From positions 69,704,211 through 69,768,210 of the forward strand of contig NC_083604.1 of NCBI RefSeq assembly GCF_029168945.1: a DNA stretch of 64,000 bases. Direction: 5' to 3'. Made by a program: the position numbers and the translations under genes. Positions within the stretch are counted from its first letter, which is position 1; each line of letters starts with the position of its first letter. The notes under the pieces were generated by a model. It was not told where the DNA came from. It was given only the letters and a program-made list of their open reading frames with translations, and searched no databases. Below are positions 1 through 12,856 of this stretch, in pieces. The DNA comes from Cannabis sativa. Its lineage: Eukaryota; Streptophyta; Magnoliopsida; Rosales; Cannabaceae.

Positions 1-535
1 CTGACCTAAAAGTAGGCTTAACTAACAAATCAAAGAACACGAATAGCCTCTCGAGATTGAGCCTAATCATAACAGGATCAAGATCATTTGATCTAGGATC
101 AACTAGGCGATATTGACTTGAATAGATATTACGGTAAATTTAATAAATCTAAGTCAAAGTTCAATATCGGTCTCTTCCGATGCATACTCCATGCATCCAA
201 CCTGAGCTTTACTTTAACCAATGCTTTGGAAAGAACATAACATTTCTCCAAATGCAAGTAAACTCTGTTGTAGATTATCATATCAGTAAAACTCTATGTC
301 TGATAAATCTAGGGATCTTTATTCACATAGTCATGTTTACTTTCCAATGTGTTGACAGCACAATAAACAGGATCAAATATGTGAAAAGGGTTTCAGATGA
401 ATTTATACATTATGTACATATAATCATGAAATAAATCATGTGAACCATGCAACATGAAATGTTATTTCTGATCTATATTAATAAGTAAATCTGATTATAT
501 TGAAATGAGTTTTATTTAGGGCATAAAACCCAACA
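1..535 (-). mobile_element. Partial antisense LTR, same family as the solo LTR at 3041
   Basis: The last bases, ending CAACA at 531-535, are the reverse complement of the start of the solo LTR at 3041 (TGTTGGGTTTTATGCCC and onward). Similarity can be followed across the whole stretch to the window edge, which corresponds to about position 3585 of the other copy. The rest of this copy lies off the left side. Coding content is not visible; short ORFs in it are by-products. The family resembles plant Copia LTRs by its TGTTGGG start and poly-purine-free interior, but that assignment is an inference. Confidence 0.8.
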
Positions 536-606
536 GATATACAACAGAAATATTCAGAGTTGTTCAGGTAAATTTCGGGACGAACTTTCTATAAGGAGAG
601 GATACT
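536..606 (+). mobile_element. 3' internal remnant of a Gypsy-type retrotransposon
   Basis: The sequence around 570-600 (aaatttcgggacgaactttc, then a purine-rich run ending gagaggatac) is the usual end of a chromovirus pol region and its polypurine tract, directly before an LTR starting TGTAATACGC at 607. The upstream coding part has been lost or replaced by the antisense LTR at 1-535. Confidence 0.55.
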
Positions 607-2275
607 TGTAATACGCTAAGATTAAAGAATCGGATTAGCAAACCCTAACTAGTTAAATGTGTAATAATGTGGAATTATATTATTATATAATTTAATATGT
701 GAAACTATACTAATAAAGTGCATTTTGAGACCTCGTTGCTGTACTGGGGGCATTTTTGTAATTTTGACTCGAGAAGGGTAAAATTGTACTTTTTATGATA
801 TATCGTGCTTGTGGGCTATATCATTATACAGTATGTTTATTTTGTCTATCTGCAGGTATTTTCTGACAAGTCGGCGCGATATAATCATAATCAGGTATTT
901 TGGGCCGAACTGAGTTCAGGGCCCAAAATACATTTTCAAGATTTATTTATAGCATTATCTTGATAAATGGAAAATCTGAATTATTTTATTATTTATGTGT
1001 GATTGAGATGACAATTATACCCTTGAGTATATATATCTGATTAGATTTGTCTATGGGGGTATTTTGGTGATTTAACCACTTATGCATTATTCAACAAATA
1101 ATATTTGAGGAAATTAGAAAAGTCACTTTCTGAATTTGCTAAGCCCTATAGTTATCCTCTCTCTCCCTTATTCTCATCTTCTTTACAAAGTTAATTAATT
1201 TTGGAATCAAAGCTTGAATTGAAGGTGAATTTGGGTGATTGTTGTACTTGGAGCTTGAGAATTGTGATAAAGCTCTCTAATTCCTCATTGATAATGTTAA
1301 ATTATGTTATTGAATGCTCTTTGAATTTATTCTTGATGTTCTTATAAATTATTGATGCATGTTGAAGACTTGAAGTGATATGAGTTTAGTGTGTTTGAAT
1401 CATTGGAAGTATGAGAATTACATCTAGTATGTTTTGGGGGATTTTAGGGCTGAGTAGTGGGGTTTAATTTCTGGGTTTTGAAGATTGGAATTTAAGCTTG
1501 ATTATAAAGAAGTTATGTGGAATGTCCAATTTGTGTATCATTAGTGTTGTTTTGAGCTTGGTTTGATGCTCAAAATTATTACCAAATTTAGTTTGGTTTG
1601 TTTTGATTTAAAATTTGAGTTTATCAATGGTTTTGTTTGAATTTTGGGTATAGTTTGGTTGAGGTTCAAAAATATAGAAAAGTTGGTATTTTTAGACTTT
1701 AAAATCTGCTTTTTGGGTTTCTTTGATCCCAGTGGCCGCAGCCGGATTTTTGGTCGCCGCTGCCAAAACCTAGCAGAGGGCCATCCCATTTTCCTGATTT
1801 TGTTTTGGCCATAACTTTTGACTCGGGACTCCGTTCTGGACGTTCTTTATATCATTAGAAAGCTCGTTTTGAGCTCTATATGTTAATCTATAAATGGAAT
1901 TCTAATTATGTGATTATTGAAAGTGAATTTTGGGATTAACCTTAATTGTAAAATTTTGGAAATGTGTGACTAGGACTATCGACGCTTGCTCAGAAACACC
2001 CAGGGATTTGGAATCTCCATATACTTGGGATACCAAGTAAGATAGTAGTTAGCACGTAGAGTGAAGCGTGGTGGCACTCATGTTTGATATTATGATTGTG
2101 ATTAAATGAGAACCATGATTAGGGTTATTACCCTAAAAATAACGGTTATATGGCCTAGGGTTATTACCCTAGTGATTAAATGATTTTGAATGTTATGTCA
2201 TGCTATATATGTTGAAATAAAGAATTATGTGTTCAAGGCATAATTAAGTTGGAATCAATTAAATTAGTACCCTAA

Positions 2276-5029
2276 GGGCCCGTTTGGTACGCATGACTCG
2301 ATTGGATTAGACAAGATAATTTATCCAATCGAGTGTTTGGGCATAGCAGAAGTTTGGATAACTAATCCAGCTAATCTCCTCTGTCTGGGATTATTTATCC
2401 CATCCAGCAGGGTGGGATAAATAATCCCATGCATATGAGATTTTTTTTTATCGTTTTTTTTAATTTTGATTTTATTAATATATTTTAAATTTTATAAGAA
2501 TTTAAATGAAAGAATTATCACACATTTATTTATAAATTTTTTAATCAAAAACTTAGTCATTAAAATTAGTGAAAATGTATAATTTTAAATTATTATACAT
2601 AAGTTTTCAAAATTTAAAATATTGTTAATTAAACAATTGTTACTTAAATTGATTCTAAGATAACAATATGACAGTAAAATTATATATTATTTTTAAATGA
2701 CTAGAAAAGTTATAAAAATATTTTTAAAAATTAATATTTATATTAAATTAGTGTTTAACATAAACAATTTTATATTATTCAAGTATTTTTATTTTACTAT
2801 TTTAATTATTTATTAAATAAAAAAATATGCTAAACTATTTTATTATATATTTATGATATATATTTAATTATATAGGTTATATTATTTTATTTAATTTTAT
2901 AGTTTAATTATTTTTTATTTTTATTTTTTTTTCTGTGAATCATTCATTTTTTATTTGTTTATTATTATATATTTTAATTTTAATATTATATATTTTTATT
3001 TTAATTTAAGTTTTTTTCTAAAAGGAAATAAATAAAATAGTGTTGGGTTTTATGCCCTAAATAAAACTCATTTCAATATAATCAGATTTACTTATTAATA
3101 AAGATCAGAAATAAATTTTTATGTTGCATGGTTCACATGATTTATTTCATGATTATATATACATAATGTATGAATTCTATTTAAGTCCAGAACATATGAA
3201 TTTGTGAATGATTATAGTGTTGTCAACATAGTGGAATATAATCTTAATTATATGTTCGAAAGTTTATTCCCTGATTTGTCAGAACACTGGATTTAGACTA
3301 GCATGGTATAATCAGCGATAGGTATTCTTAGACCTTAGATAAGTGTTATGTCCTTTCCAGGGTATTGGCAAAGTTTACCAGTATCGGATGTATGGAGTAT
3401 ACATCGGAAGGGATCGATATTGAACTTTGATTAGATATATTAAAATTTATCGTAATATCTATTCAATTCAATATCACCCGTTGATCCTAGATCAAATGAT
3501 CTTAATCCTGTTATGTTTAGGTTCGATCTCAAGAGTATTATACATGTTCTTTGATTTGTTAGTTAAGCCTACTTTTGGGTCAGGGTGATACGTACATTTT
3601 GGGAACATGATAGTATAATTGAGTGGGAGCCCTAACATAAATATGAAATCTATAACTTCTATAGGAATTTAGAAGTAAAACGATGATATCCTTCGAGCTT
3701 GGCTAAATAGAGATAAATGGTGGAGATCTCATTTCACTTCGCTGAAATATCATTTATACAGAGCTAAGTGTTTTAAGGATAAAATACATTGAAGGTGTAA
3801 CGGTAACTTAGTGCCTATTCAATGTAGATCATCTATTAGAGGGTCATTGATCAAATTAGGATTATAACAATGGATAACTAATGACGTATCTATATCGTGG
3901 AACATATAGAGCGTTCTATATGACTGAGAGTGTAATTCCAAGTTCTAAGTGTGGATTCAATAAGGAATTAATAAGCTAGGGAATTTACTTGGTAAATTCG
4001 GTTCGACTTATTGGAAGCTCGGTTATATAGGCCCATGGTCCCCATACTAGTTGAGACCATACTGCTTGTAAGACTCAGTTAATTGATTTTGATTAATCAA
4101 TTATAATTCTAAAATTAGACTATGTCTAGTTTATGAATTTCCACTATGTTATGGCTTGATTGTGAAGAAATAGTCTTTTGGGGTTTATTTGTTAATTAAG
4201 AGACTTTATGGAGTCTTATTAATAAATATTATAAATGATAATTGTATTTGATAGTTATTTTAATTATTAAATAAATAGTTTGGCATTTATAAGGTTGAAT
4301 TGGAAAATATGGTATTATTGAAAAGAAGAATAAGTGGTTGAAATAAAGTGGCAAAATTGTAACTAGAGATTGGTCCACTTATTGTATACGGCCAAGAGGT
4401 ATTTTTGCCCAATATTTTATTCTTTTTTAATCCATTTAATTCAACCCTAACTCTATTGAAGAATAGTATAAAAGGAAGGTTATGGTCTCATTATCCAACT
4501 AATGCCTTCAAAGCTAAAAACCTAGATGAGACCTCTTCCTTCTTTTTTTCTTCTTCAATACTAAGCCTATCTTCACACTAAATAATTTCAGCCATTAGTG
4601 ATAGAGTAGTGCCCACACACATCAAGTGGTATTTCAATCATAGTGTGTAAGACTGTAGGAGATTCCAAACAACAAGAAGGAGAATCAGCAACAAAGGAAG
4701 GAGAGAAAGAGATCCAGGTTCAGATCTTGGTGATGCTCTGCTACAGAAAGGAATCAAGGGCAAGAGATCTGAACGGAAGGAGTCATTATATTCTGCTACA
4801 CCCAATGTAAGGTTTTCTTAAACCCTTATGTGTTTATTTCATTATTTTAGAATTCATATTAGGATGTTAATGAAACATACTTGTTAGTAAATCTAGATCC
4901 TGGTAAAATATTTTCAACAAATAGTCCAGTCTATTCTTAAACCAAACATAGGATTACTTTCAGCATAATTCAATCTTGTCCTGTCTAGTCCAATCCTTTT
5001 CAGTCCAATCCTGCGTACCAAACGAGCCC
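2276..5029. mobile_element. PIF/Harbinger-type non-autonomous element (split)
   Basis: Terminal inverted repeats GGGCCCGTTTGGTACGCA (left) and its complement with one mismatch (right, ending AACGAGCCC) are flanked by TAA at 2273-2275 and 5030-5032, the 3-bp TWA-type duplication of PIF/Harbinger elements. Without the solo LTR inside it the element is about 870 bp and AT-rich, with no transposase ORF, so it is a Tourist-like MITE or deletion derivative. It is inserted in the long LTR 607-6588. Confidence 0.85.
3041..4919 (+). mobile_element. Solo LTR, 1879 bp, inserted in the Harbinger element
   Basis: It begins TGTTGGG and ends TTCAACA, and is flanked by the 5-bp duplication AATAG at 3036-3040 and 4920-4924. 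No internal domain or second LTR is present, so it is a solo LTR left by LTR-LTR recombination. The same family occurs antisense at 1-535. Similar organisation (TGTTaGGG start, about 1.9 kb) is seen in the Copia LTR at 35854-37769, which suggests a Copia lineage. Confidence 0.85.
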
Positions 5030-5460
5030 TAAGTTTAGTAATGATGTGGTCTAGAGTTATTATCCTAGAATATATGAAGATAAAAAAGCAATGATGTATA
5101 GTAATATATAATATTGCTAATTAAATGAAAGCATGCATTAGGGTTATTATCCTCAATAGGTATTATTTTGAGCATGCTTTAATGTGTTGTATGAGTAATC
5201 AATTAGCATGCAAGTTAGGGTTATTACCCTAAAACTTCATATATTAGAGTATATATTGAAGGTATAAAATGTACGCATATATGTCAAGAGTTATGTGTAT
5301 AAGACATAACTGGGTTAGACCTAGTAAACATCATCAGGATAAACCACTGAAAGAACATAATGTATGGATTATGTATATATGAATAGGATTATGCAGGTAA
5401 GGTATAATCAGGTTAGACTCGGTAACTATAAACCGAGACAAACCCTATACTAAGGCTATT

Positions 5461-5598
5461 ATAAATAGACGTGTGAGCGTAACACGTGGGTCTATGCTAC
5501 ATAGACATAAATAGACGTGTGAGCGTAACACGTGGATCTATGCCACATAGACATAAATAGGTAGGTGAGCGTAACACGTAGATCTATGTCAAATAGAC
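5461..5598. repeat. Three tandem 46-bp units inside the long LTR
   Basis: Units run 5461-5506, 5507-5552 and 5553-5598. Each starts ataaatag, contains gtgagcgtaacacgt and ends atagac. Units 1 and 2 differ at a few positions; unit 3 is more diverged but keeps the exact 46-bp length. CACGTG-like G-box cores occur at the unit centres of the first two. Confidence 0.9.
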
Positions 5599-6588
5599 AA
5601 TAATTGCGGCGGCATCATTAATTATGTGATATATGTTATTGTGTATATTGATATTTTTACTGTCTTGCTGGGCTTGGCTCACGGGTGCTCTATTGTGCAG
5701 GAAAGGGTAAATCTGTTAATAATCAACCATGATTGCTTGAGCTTGGCGATGGATTGTACATGTTTGGGCCATACTAGACCAAGCAGGTTGGTTCTACCAG
5801 CAGATATATTTTGTATTCTCGGATGTTGCCGCTTAGGTTGGCATGTAAAATAACTTGTAATAATTTGCGAAAAGTTTTATGAGATCCCAAAACATGTTGC
5901 CTTTTTTATTTGATTGTAAAGTTTAAATTATTGCAAGTTATGTTTTTATCCCATTGTCATCAAAGTTTACACTATTTTTCGCGCTCTTATTTTCTAGTAG
6001 TCTCGATTTAGCGGGATTAGGTTATATTACTGATTGTCGTAGCGTGCCTAATTCTTAAGGCATTATAGTAGTAGTGTCTTATGGATTCTTACTCTACTAG
6101 GGCAAATTCTTCTTCTACTTTCTTTGTTGCAGGTTGTTCATTGTGATTGAAGCTTCAAGGATGAAGATACAGTGAGACCTAAGTAATTTAAAGGGAGTTC
6201 AGATTCAATGCTGAAGGAATTTTGACAAGAGTGAAGCAAGGAGATCCTGGCTTCATACGTGTAAAGGGACTTAGATCAAGAACTTGCTTTTGTGATCTAA
6301 ATCTTAGGATAAATGTTTTTAAGAATCATTGTCTGTAAGCTTTAATTTTCGAGGAGTTTTGAACTTGTTTTTGTAATTTGACTTTAATTCTTAGTAAATG
6401 TCATTTACCCTAGTTTAGGGAACCTAAGCACTGGAATTTATTTCTAGAAGGAAGCTTATAAATGTGAGTATTCTTAATTTACTTTCTGCATTTAATTCAT
6501 TTTGATTACTTATTAGCAATTTTTAGTGGCAATCTATTAAGTTTCAGTTTTTAAACTTTTTCAACTTCTATCAAATTTTCAGATTACA

Positions 6589-7560
6589 ATGGATATGTGG
6601 AATAATTTTAAAAAAATATAAAAACAATTAAAAAAAATACAATATATACGAAATTTTTAATATTTTTACGATTTTTAGATTTTATTTACATAAAATACTA
6701 TCTTTTTATGCATTTATGTTGTATTCTTGTTATTTAGTTTTTGATTTTTTTATATTTGTATATTATTTTTTATGTTGTTTGGTTTTTTTTTTTGTTGTTT
6801 CGATGTTGTTGTTGTTGTTGTTGTTGTTGTTTTTTTTTTATTATTTTTTATTTTTATGTAATTTTTTTTGTTATTTTCTTGTATTTTTATAAAATACTGT
6901 AAAAAAAAAAACTTTAAACGTAAAAATGTAAAATTTTTATAAAAATTAGTATTTTACGTAATTATCCTTATATTAAAATTGAAACATTTGTACTTGATTC
7001 CATTTTTTTTTTTTTGAAGTAGTATACAAAGTATGACAAGTTAATTGATTTGTTCCTTTCTTAATGTCATGAATTAGTATTTGAAAGAAGAAAGAAATTT
7101 TCCAAATAAAGATGGCTACTTCAAATTGATGAATGCTATCATCATGGTCTCTACATATCAAGCGTAATCAAAGTGATATATAAATACTGAGTAAAACCAT
7201 AAAATGAAGAACTATTCAACCAACTGTGCAAGACGTTTATCATTAATTAAGAGCCCTTTATGCATTTCTTTGATATTATTTTGGGCCCACCCCAATATAT
7301 AACTTTTTTTAATTTATTTTATTTAGATCATGCATGCATGGCCATCATCATCATCCACAACTTCATGCACCCATACATGTGAGAGAGAGAGAGAGAGTCA
7401 ATCAAGGTGGATGGTTAATATTAATGTTGATTCTTAAGTAAGAAAGACAAATGAGAAAAGCCCTATTATACTGTTGTGGCATATAATTAAATTTAAATTT
7501 ATGCATTATTAAATTCATAAAGGCGTCTCTCTCATCTTTTTCTCCATATCACCTTTTTGA
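6589..7560. other. AT-rich intergenic DNA upstream of the MYB gene
   Basis: Long A and T runs dominate 6595-6960. A (GTT)n microsatellite lies at about 6805-6830 and a short (GA)n at 7380-7397. I see no gene; the distal MYB promoter probably lies in the last few hundred bases. Confidence 0.6.
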
Positions 7561-7627
7561 AATTCTGTGACTCTATTCCCCTTCCTTCCATGTATGTCTC
7601 TCCTTCTCCAGCTATTATACTACTACT

Positions 7628-7672
7628 TTCTCTCTCTTCTCTTCTCTTCTGTTTATATAAATATATATATAA
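7628..7672 (+). promoter_or_regulatory. Probable core promoter or 5' leader of the MYB gene
   Basis: A pyrimidine-rich patch (ctttctctctcttctcttct) at 7628-7649 is followed by tttatataaatatatatat at 7652-7670, a TATA-like stretch. It lies about 220 bp upstream of the ATG. A purine-rich leader with (AGA)n follows at 7862-7876. The transcription start cannot be placed from sequence alone, and the TATA-like run could equally be in the leader. Confidence 0.4.
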
Positions 7673-7888
7673 TTAAACGTTATCATTATCGTTATCATCA
7701 ATTGGTAACAACAACCAGGAGAGCTAGAGAGAGAGGGAGAAAGAGAAGAACTACAGTATATAGCTAATTTTAGCTGATCAATTCATAGCTCTCTCTAGAG
7801 CTTACTTAATTATTGACCCCAGAAACAAAATTTATCCACACCAACCAATCAAAACAGATCAAGAAGAAGAAGAAGAGGGTAGAAAACC

Positions 7889-9443
7889 ATGGGAAGAGCT
7901 CCTTGCTGTGACAAAGCCAATGTGAAAAAAGGCCCTTGGTCACCTGAAGAAGATGCCACTCTTAAGGCTTATATTGAGCAAAACGGCACCGGTGGCAACT
8001 GGATTGCTTTGCCCCAGAAGATAGGTATATATATATATAATATATATGAGAATGATACATGAATTAACTTTAATTTGAGAATTAATTCATTATTCTTTGA
8101 TTTTGTTTTACTTTTCAGGGCTTAAGAGATGTGGGAAGAGCTGCCGTCTGAGATGGCTGAATTATCTGAGGCCACACATAAAACATGGGGGTTTCTCTGA
8201 AGAAGAAGATAACATTATTTGCAGCCTTTATCTAAGCATAGGAAGCAGGTAATTAATCACTATTATAATGGTTCAATTATATATATATTGATTGCAATTA
8301 ACAGATTAAATCCCTTCTTAATTAATTAATACAATCTTTTAATTACAATTTTTGTTTGTACATACATACAGGTGGTCTATCATAGCAGCTCAGTTACCAG
8401 GACGAACTGATAATGATATAAAGAACTACTGGAACACAAGATTGAAGAAAAAGCTGTTGGGAAAACAGCGAAAAGAACATGCAGCCGCAGCCGCCGCTAA
8501 TCAGGCTGCTCGCCGAGCCAACAACAACAATCTCATGATGATGATGAATAAGCCAGAAATCAAAAGAGAAGCCACCAACCCCTCTACTACTACCACCACT
8601 ATTGCTTTTGATCATCATCATCAAAACAATATTCTTCTTCCTACAACTGGCGGCTTAATGATGAGTGGTAATCATAATCATCAGACACTACCGTACTGGC
8701 CAGAGCTACCAGCAGTAGCAACGACTCATCCTATGGCTCCTAATCAAAACAGCAGCTACTACGATGTTTCTCAACTCAAGGACCAAGAAGCTGCAGCCTC
8801 TATAAAGAGTTTTCTACTCAAATTGGGAGGAAGATTCTCTGATCAAACTGATAGTACTAGTGCTAGTAGTACTACTACCACCACTGCTTCCACTACCCCA
8901 GATCATTTTCATCATCAGTATTACGGCCCTTTTGATCAATCATTATTATATGATCATCAACTCCCAATTATGGTTCATGGGAGCCAGGGCCAGCAGTTTG
9001 CTGCTGCTGATCATAATCATGTCAATAATATTGGTATTGGAGGTAGTGTACTACCAAGTAGTATGGATCCTGGGCTTGAGAAACTTCAAGATGAGTTAAG
9101 CCAGTTGATTTACAGTAGTAGTGATCCAGTTGAAGATATTTCATTATTACATCATGATCATGAGGGTGTGTATGGGTCATCAATAGAAATGGTAACTAGA
9201 ACAGACGGAAGCAGTAGCAATACTACTGGGACTGCCAGTACTACTACTAATTCTGGAGACAGTAGTGGAATTAGCTCCTTGGTTAACAACAATAATAATT
9301 ACCCTTCTTTGGTTTCCGACTATGGAAACTACAATCCTCAACATCATCATCATCATCAAGATTCTGCTGGTTATGGATATGTCTTCCACGATCTTCATCA
9401 TCACTCCAATAATGAATGTAATGATGATAATAATAATCACTAG
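7889..9443 (+). CDS. R2R3-MYB transcription factor, subgroup 14 (RAX/MYB68-like)
   Basis: Nuclear DNA-binding transcription factor. Exons are 7889-8024 (136 bp), 8119-8248 (130 bp) and 8372-9443; introns of 94 and 123 bp have GT-AG ends and the typical R2R3-MYB positions and phases. Spliced, it gives 445 residues. The start MGRAPCCDK and ATG context aaccATGG are standard. R2 has Trp at 17, 38 and 58; R3 has Phe71, Trp90 and Trp109, with [20 protein letters not shown]. The repeat sequence closely fits the Arabidopsis RAX1-3/MYB68/MYB84/MYB36 group, which act in axillary meristem formation, root endodermis and growth control; which of these roles applies is not decidable here. [12 protein letters not shown] in the C-terminal part resembles a motif I associate with this subgroup. 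The C-terminal region is rich in Asn, His, Ser and Thr runs encoded by trinucleotide repeats. No frameshift or stop. Confidence 0.95.
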
Positions 9444-12432
9444 TTCTTATTAATTATTAGTATTATAATTACTATTATTTGTAAATGCATGTGAGGTTAA
9501 TTACTACATATAAAATGATATCTTCATAGCTAGCTAGCTTATATATATATATATATATATATTTATGAGCACTTTAATTAGGGAGAAAAATTGTTATGAG
9601 GAGGGGACGGCCGGGGAGAAATTCACATTGTTTAAATTAATTAGAAGATCTAGATAATCAGTTATTCATGTCTCTGTATTTATTATTTATGTGTTAAATC
9701 CTTTTTTCCTTTTTAATTCAATGAATTAAACTCATCAATAATTAATTTCTTTCTCTGAACGATCTATATTATGTCCTTTTCCCTTTAGTTTCTATTCAAT
9801 GTACTGAACAAAATATACTGAGATTCCTAGCTTTTAGTTGATGGTGACTGTGGCTTTCGGAATAGGACTGCACAGAGAGACATATATATATATATAAATA
9901 TATTCTGTACATTATATATAACAAACGGTATATTTACTTATTCTGAATTTCTGATCGATCTTCCGCACTCACTGCATGGGGGGCCGGGGTCCTATTTTTC
10001 AGGCACAACTATACTTTGAGTGCAGTCATAGTTGGGTAATAATAGTTTTTATTTTTTTTAATCTAATTAAATATATAATATATATTGGTATATATATATA
10101 AGTTTGATGATATTATTATTATTATTATTATGTGTTGATGAAATGGATGGAACACATGGGGCTGAGTTGCATGTGTCGACCCAAATAAGTATAAGTAAAT
10201 AAGCAGGCAGCAGAAAAAACTTCACGAAAAAGTGCACGCCCTTGACGTTTTTTGGCGCAACTTGTTCGGCATTACTCCAAGCAAGGGCATCCAAATCTGG
10301 CTCTTTCTTCTTATTGTTTTCTACCCATATATATATGTTACTTAATTTTATTACAAGACCAACCAATTACTGAGCACTACTACTATTTATATGTATATAA
10401 CATATAGTGGCGTACATTAATTACAAATATATATAGTACAATTTTTATCACTTGGTTCCAACTAGAATACGAGAGAAGAAGTTTTGTAGCTAGCTTGCCT
10501 TGCTACCAGTGCTTAATTAATTTATATATTTATAATGGGTATGTGAGGTGGCACACTTATGCTGATTTTTTTTTTTCTTTTATGGTTCAGATTTATTGAA
10601 GAATATTTCATTGTCTCAGCCGCTCATGCTTCTATCTTATTCATATGGGATAAATCATAAATGTACAATTGAATCCATTCAGGTTAATATGTCTTACAAT
10701 TTTTTAATTTGTAATCTTATTATTAATGTTAGCTAGCTATTTATAGCAGATTAAATGAGTAATTACTGAAAGGTGTTAATTAGGCTTATATATACATCAA
10801 GATATAATGGGTTATCAATATCATTCTAGCAATTTCTCTTTTTGTTTTTGGTTCATGGAAAGTGAATATGCTATATATAGACCAGCCTTAATATTTTGTA
10901 TTATATTGATTTAGACAGAATCTTAGTTGGCTCAGCAAAAACCTCAAATAAGATATCATAGTAACTATACTAAATTAATGTTGATGTATAGTCTCTCTCC
11001 ACAAAAATATATAAAAGATAAAAGATAAACGAAAAGGAAAAGGAAAACAGTTGTGGATCACGATCAATACCAACTTAAAATAAAATAATATCAAATGATC
11101 AAACAAGACAAATAATAATATATATAGGCAAATATTGAAACAAAATATAGATTAATAATTGATAAAAAAAAATAATAGACAATATGTTTCGGCTTTACAG
11201 TCCCGTTCATGAAAAGAGCAATGAGAAAATCATGTACTTTTATCAAGGTTAAAAGTGACTATGAATATTAATGTAAACAATCCACTACAGAATAAAATAT
11301 TAACCTAAATTTCTGGGATATCTTTTGCTTTAGATTTTATATATAAACTTTGGATATATACATAGGGTTTCGAGTATCTATATAAAACAAATTATATATT
11401 AACTCTAATTAATTCAATATTGGAATAATGTATAATAATTTGGTAAAGGCATGTATATAATCCAGCAATGTACTTTCATACCAAGCAAAAGTTGTGTATA
11501 GTTTTTTCGATCTGTGCTTAACTGATCATAAGAAGTACTATTATATATGTTTGTACCTCTCAACTTATAAGTAAATATATATATATATAGTGTACTGTGT
11601 ACAAGAGAGTAGTCTTGGAAAAAAGAAATATATGTGTTTTTCATGGATCCAATATTTTTTTTTTTAAAAGTCACCGAATTTTTAGATTGCATTATTAAAA
11701 CCAATTAAGTGCATACTTATGTCATGTTTATTATAATTAAGATGAACTCTAGAAAATGCTACCTGATTGATAATTAAAGAGATCGAGTCTTTATATTATA
11801 GTAATAAATTAATAATTCATATATACTACTTTATTTATGTGTCCTTAATTCTAGTTTCACATATTGGATATGTATATATACACAAAATATATATATTTAT
11901 ATAAAAGCTGATCAATTATTATGGTGATTTAATTAATCAATTTTAATACGGGTCTACCCTGAGAGTAAATTTCGATGCAATGGGATAGTAAGAAATTAAC
12001 TAATGTGTATATATATACATCTAGAAGCTAGGTGTAAGGTTTTTTTTTTTTTCAAAAAAAAAAAAAAGAATAAAACTGTAAGTATGTAACTATATATATA
12101 TATATGGTAATTAAAACATTAATTCAAAATTCAAAAAAAAAAAAACATTAATTCATTCATAATAAGAAGAAATACTGGCTGACTATATATAAAGGAGTAT
12201 GGTTTGGCCACCATATTCAATTAGTTGGTCAATTTTAAGAAATGAATATTAATTTTCAAGAACAGTTGTCAAAATGAAAAGTAAGTCAATCATAAAGGAA
12301 AAGCAACTTTGGTCATATATTTAAGATTTAATTAACAATTAATATGCCCAAAAAGCAATATGTACAAATAATTTAATTCGTTGAATCTAAAGATCAGTTT
12401 CAGAAAAAAAGAGAGGGTTGGAAAAATATTAT

Positions 12433-12487
<55 letters not shown>

Positions 12488-12856
12488 GGATTAACTAAAA
12501 TATATAGAGTATGTGTCAATATGGATGGTCGAGAAGTCAAAAGGAGATAAAAAGGGAGCACTAATAAGTTTTTAAGACATTAATTGACCAAGTCGGTATA
12601 ATAGGAATAGGATCGACAGCTAAGTACCTAGCTTAACTGGAAACTAATCAAGTTCCAGTATTTCCTTTAATTTCCTTTAATTTGGTCAATATATTTACTC
12701 ACACTTTCTTCACTTCAATTAAATAAATGTGTAAGTAGAAGAAAATAATTGAATCATCGTCAATCATCAAAAATTCAAAACTAAATAGATATAATATGTA
12801 CTACTTCTGTACTCATCATCATCATTCCGCACAATCTTTATTTGCATGGCTTTCAA
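9444..12856. other. AT-rich intergenic DNA downstream of the MYB gene
   Basis: The first few hundred bases hold the MYB 3' UTR, whose end I cannot fix. Microsatellites include (TA)n at 9540-9561, (ATT)n at 10111-10131 and (TA)n at 11575-11590. The rest shows no credible gene; the ORFs on either strand lack codon structure and known motifs. Confidence 0.6.
12435..12484. repeat. (GA)25 microsatellite
   Basis: An uninterrupted run of 25 GA units lies about 3 kb downstream of the MYB stop codon. GA/CT runs of this length bind GAGA-type BPC factors in plants in some promoters; no promoter context is evident here. Confidence 0.95.

Larger units (their letters stand above)
607..6588 (+). mobile_element. 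Long Gypsy-type LTR, interrupted by younger elements
   Basis: It starts TGTAAT directly after a polypurine-like tract and I place its end at ATTACA (6583-6588). Removing the Harbinger-type insertion and its duplicated TAA leaves about 3.2 kb, long but within the range of plant Gypsy LTRs. It holds five TTAGGG..CCCTAA-type palindromes and a 46-bp tandem repeat. No coding region is credible. The start is well supported by context; the end is a guess from TG...CA rules because no matching target-site duplication can be checked. Confidence 0.5.

Noticed and set aside
180..434. 84-codon ORF in the left LTR
   Set aside because: Antisense LTR sequence with no coding features.
5461..5598. CRISPR-like array
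   Set aside because: Units are directly adjacent without unique spacers, in a plant LTR.
8394..9440. Other-frame and minus-strand ORFs across MYB exon 3
   Set aside because: They are shadows of the trinucleotide repeats in the MYB reading frame; no motif supports them.
10067..10366. 99-codon minus-strand ORF downstream of the MYB gene
   Set aside because: It contains microsatellite-encoded Asn runs and shows no recognisable domain or promoter context.
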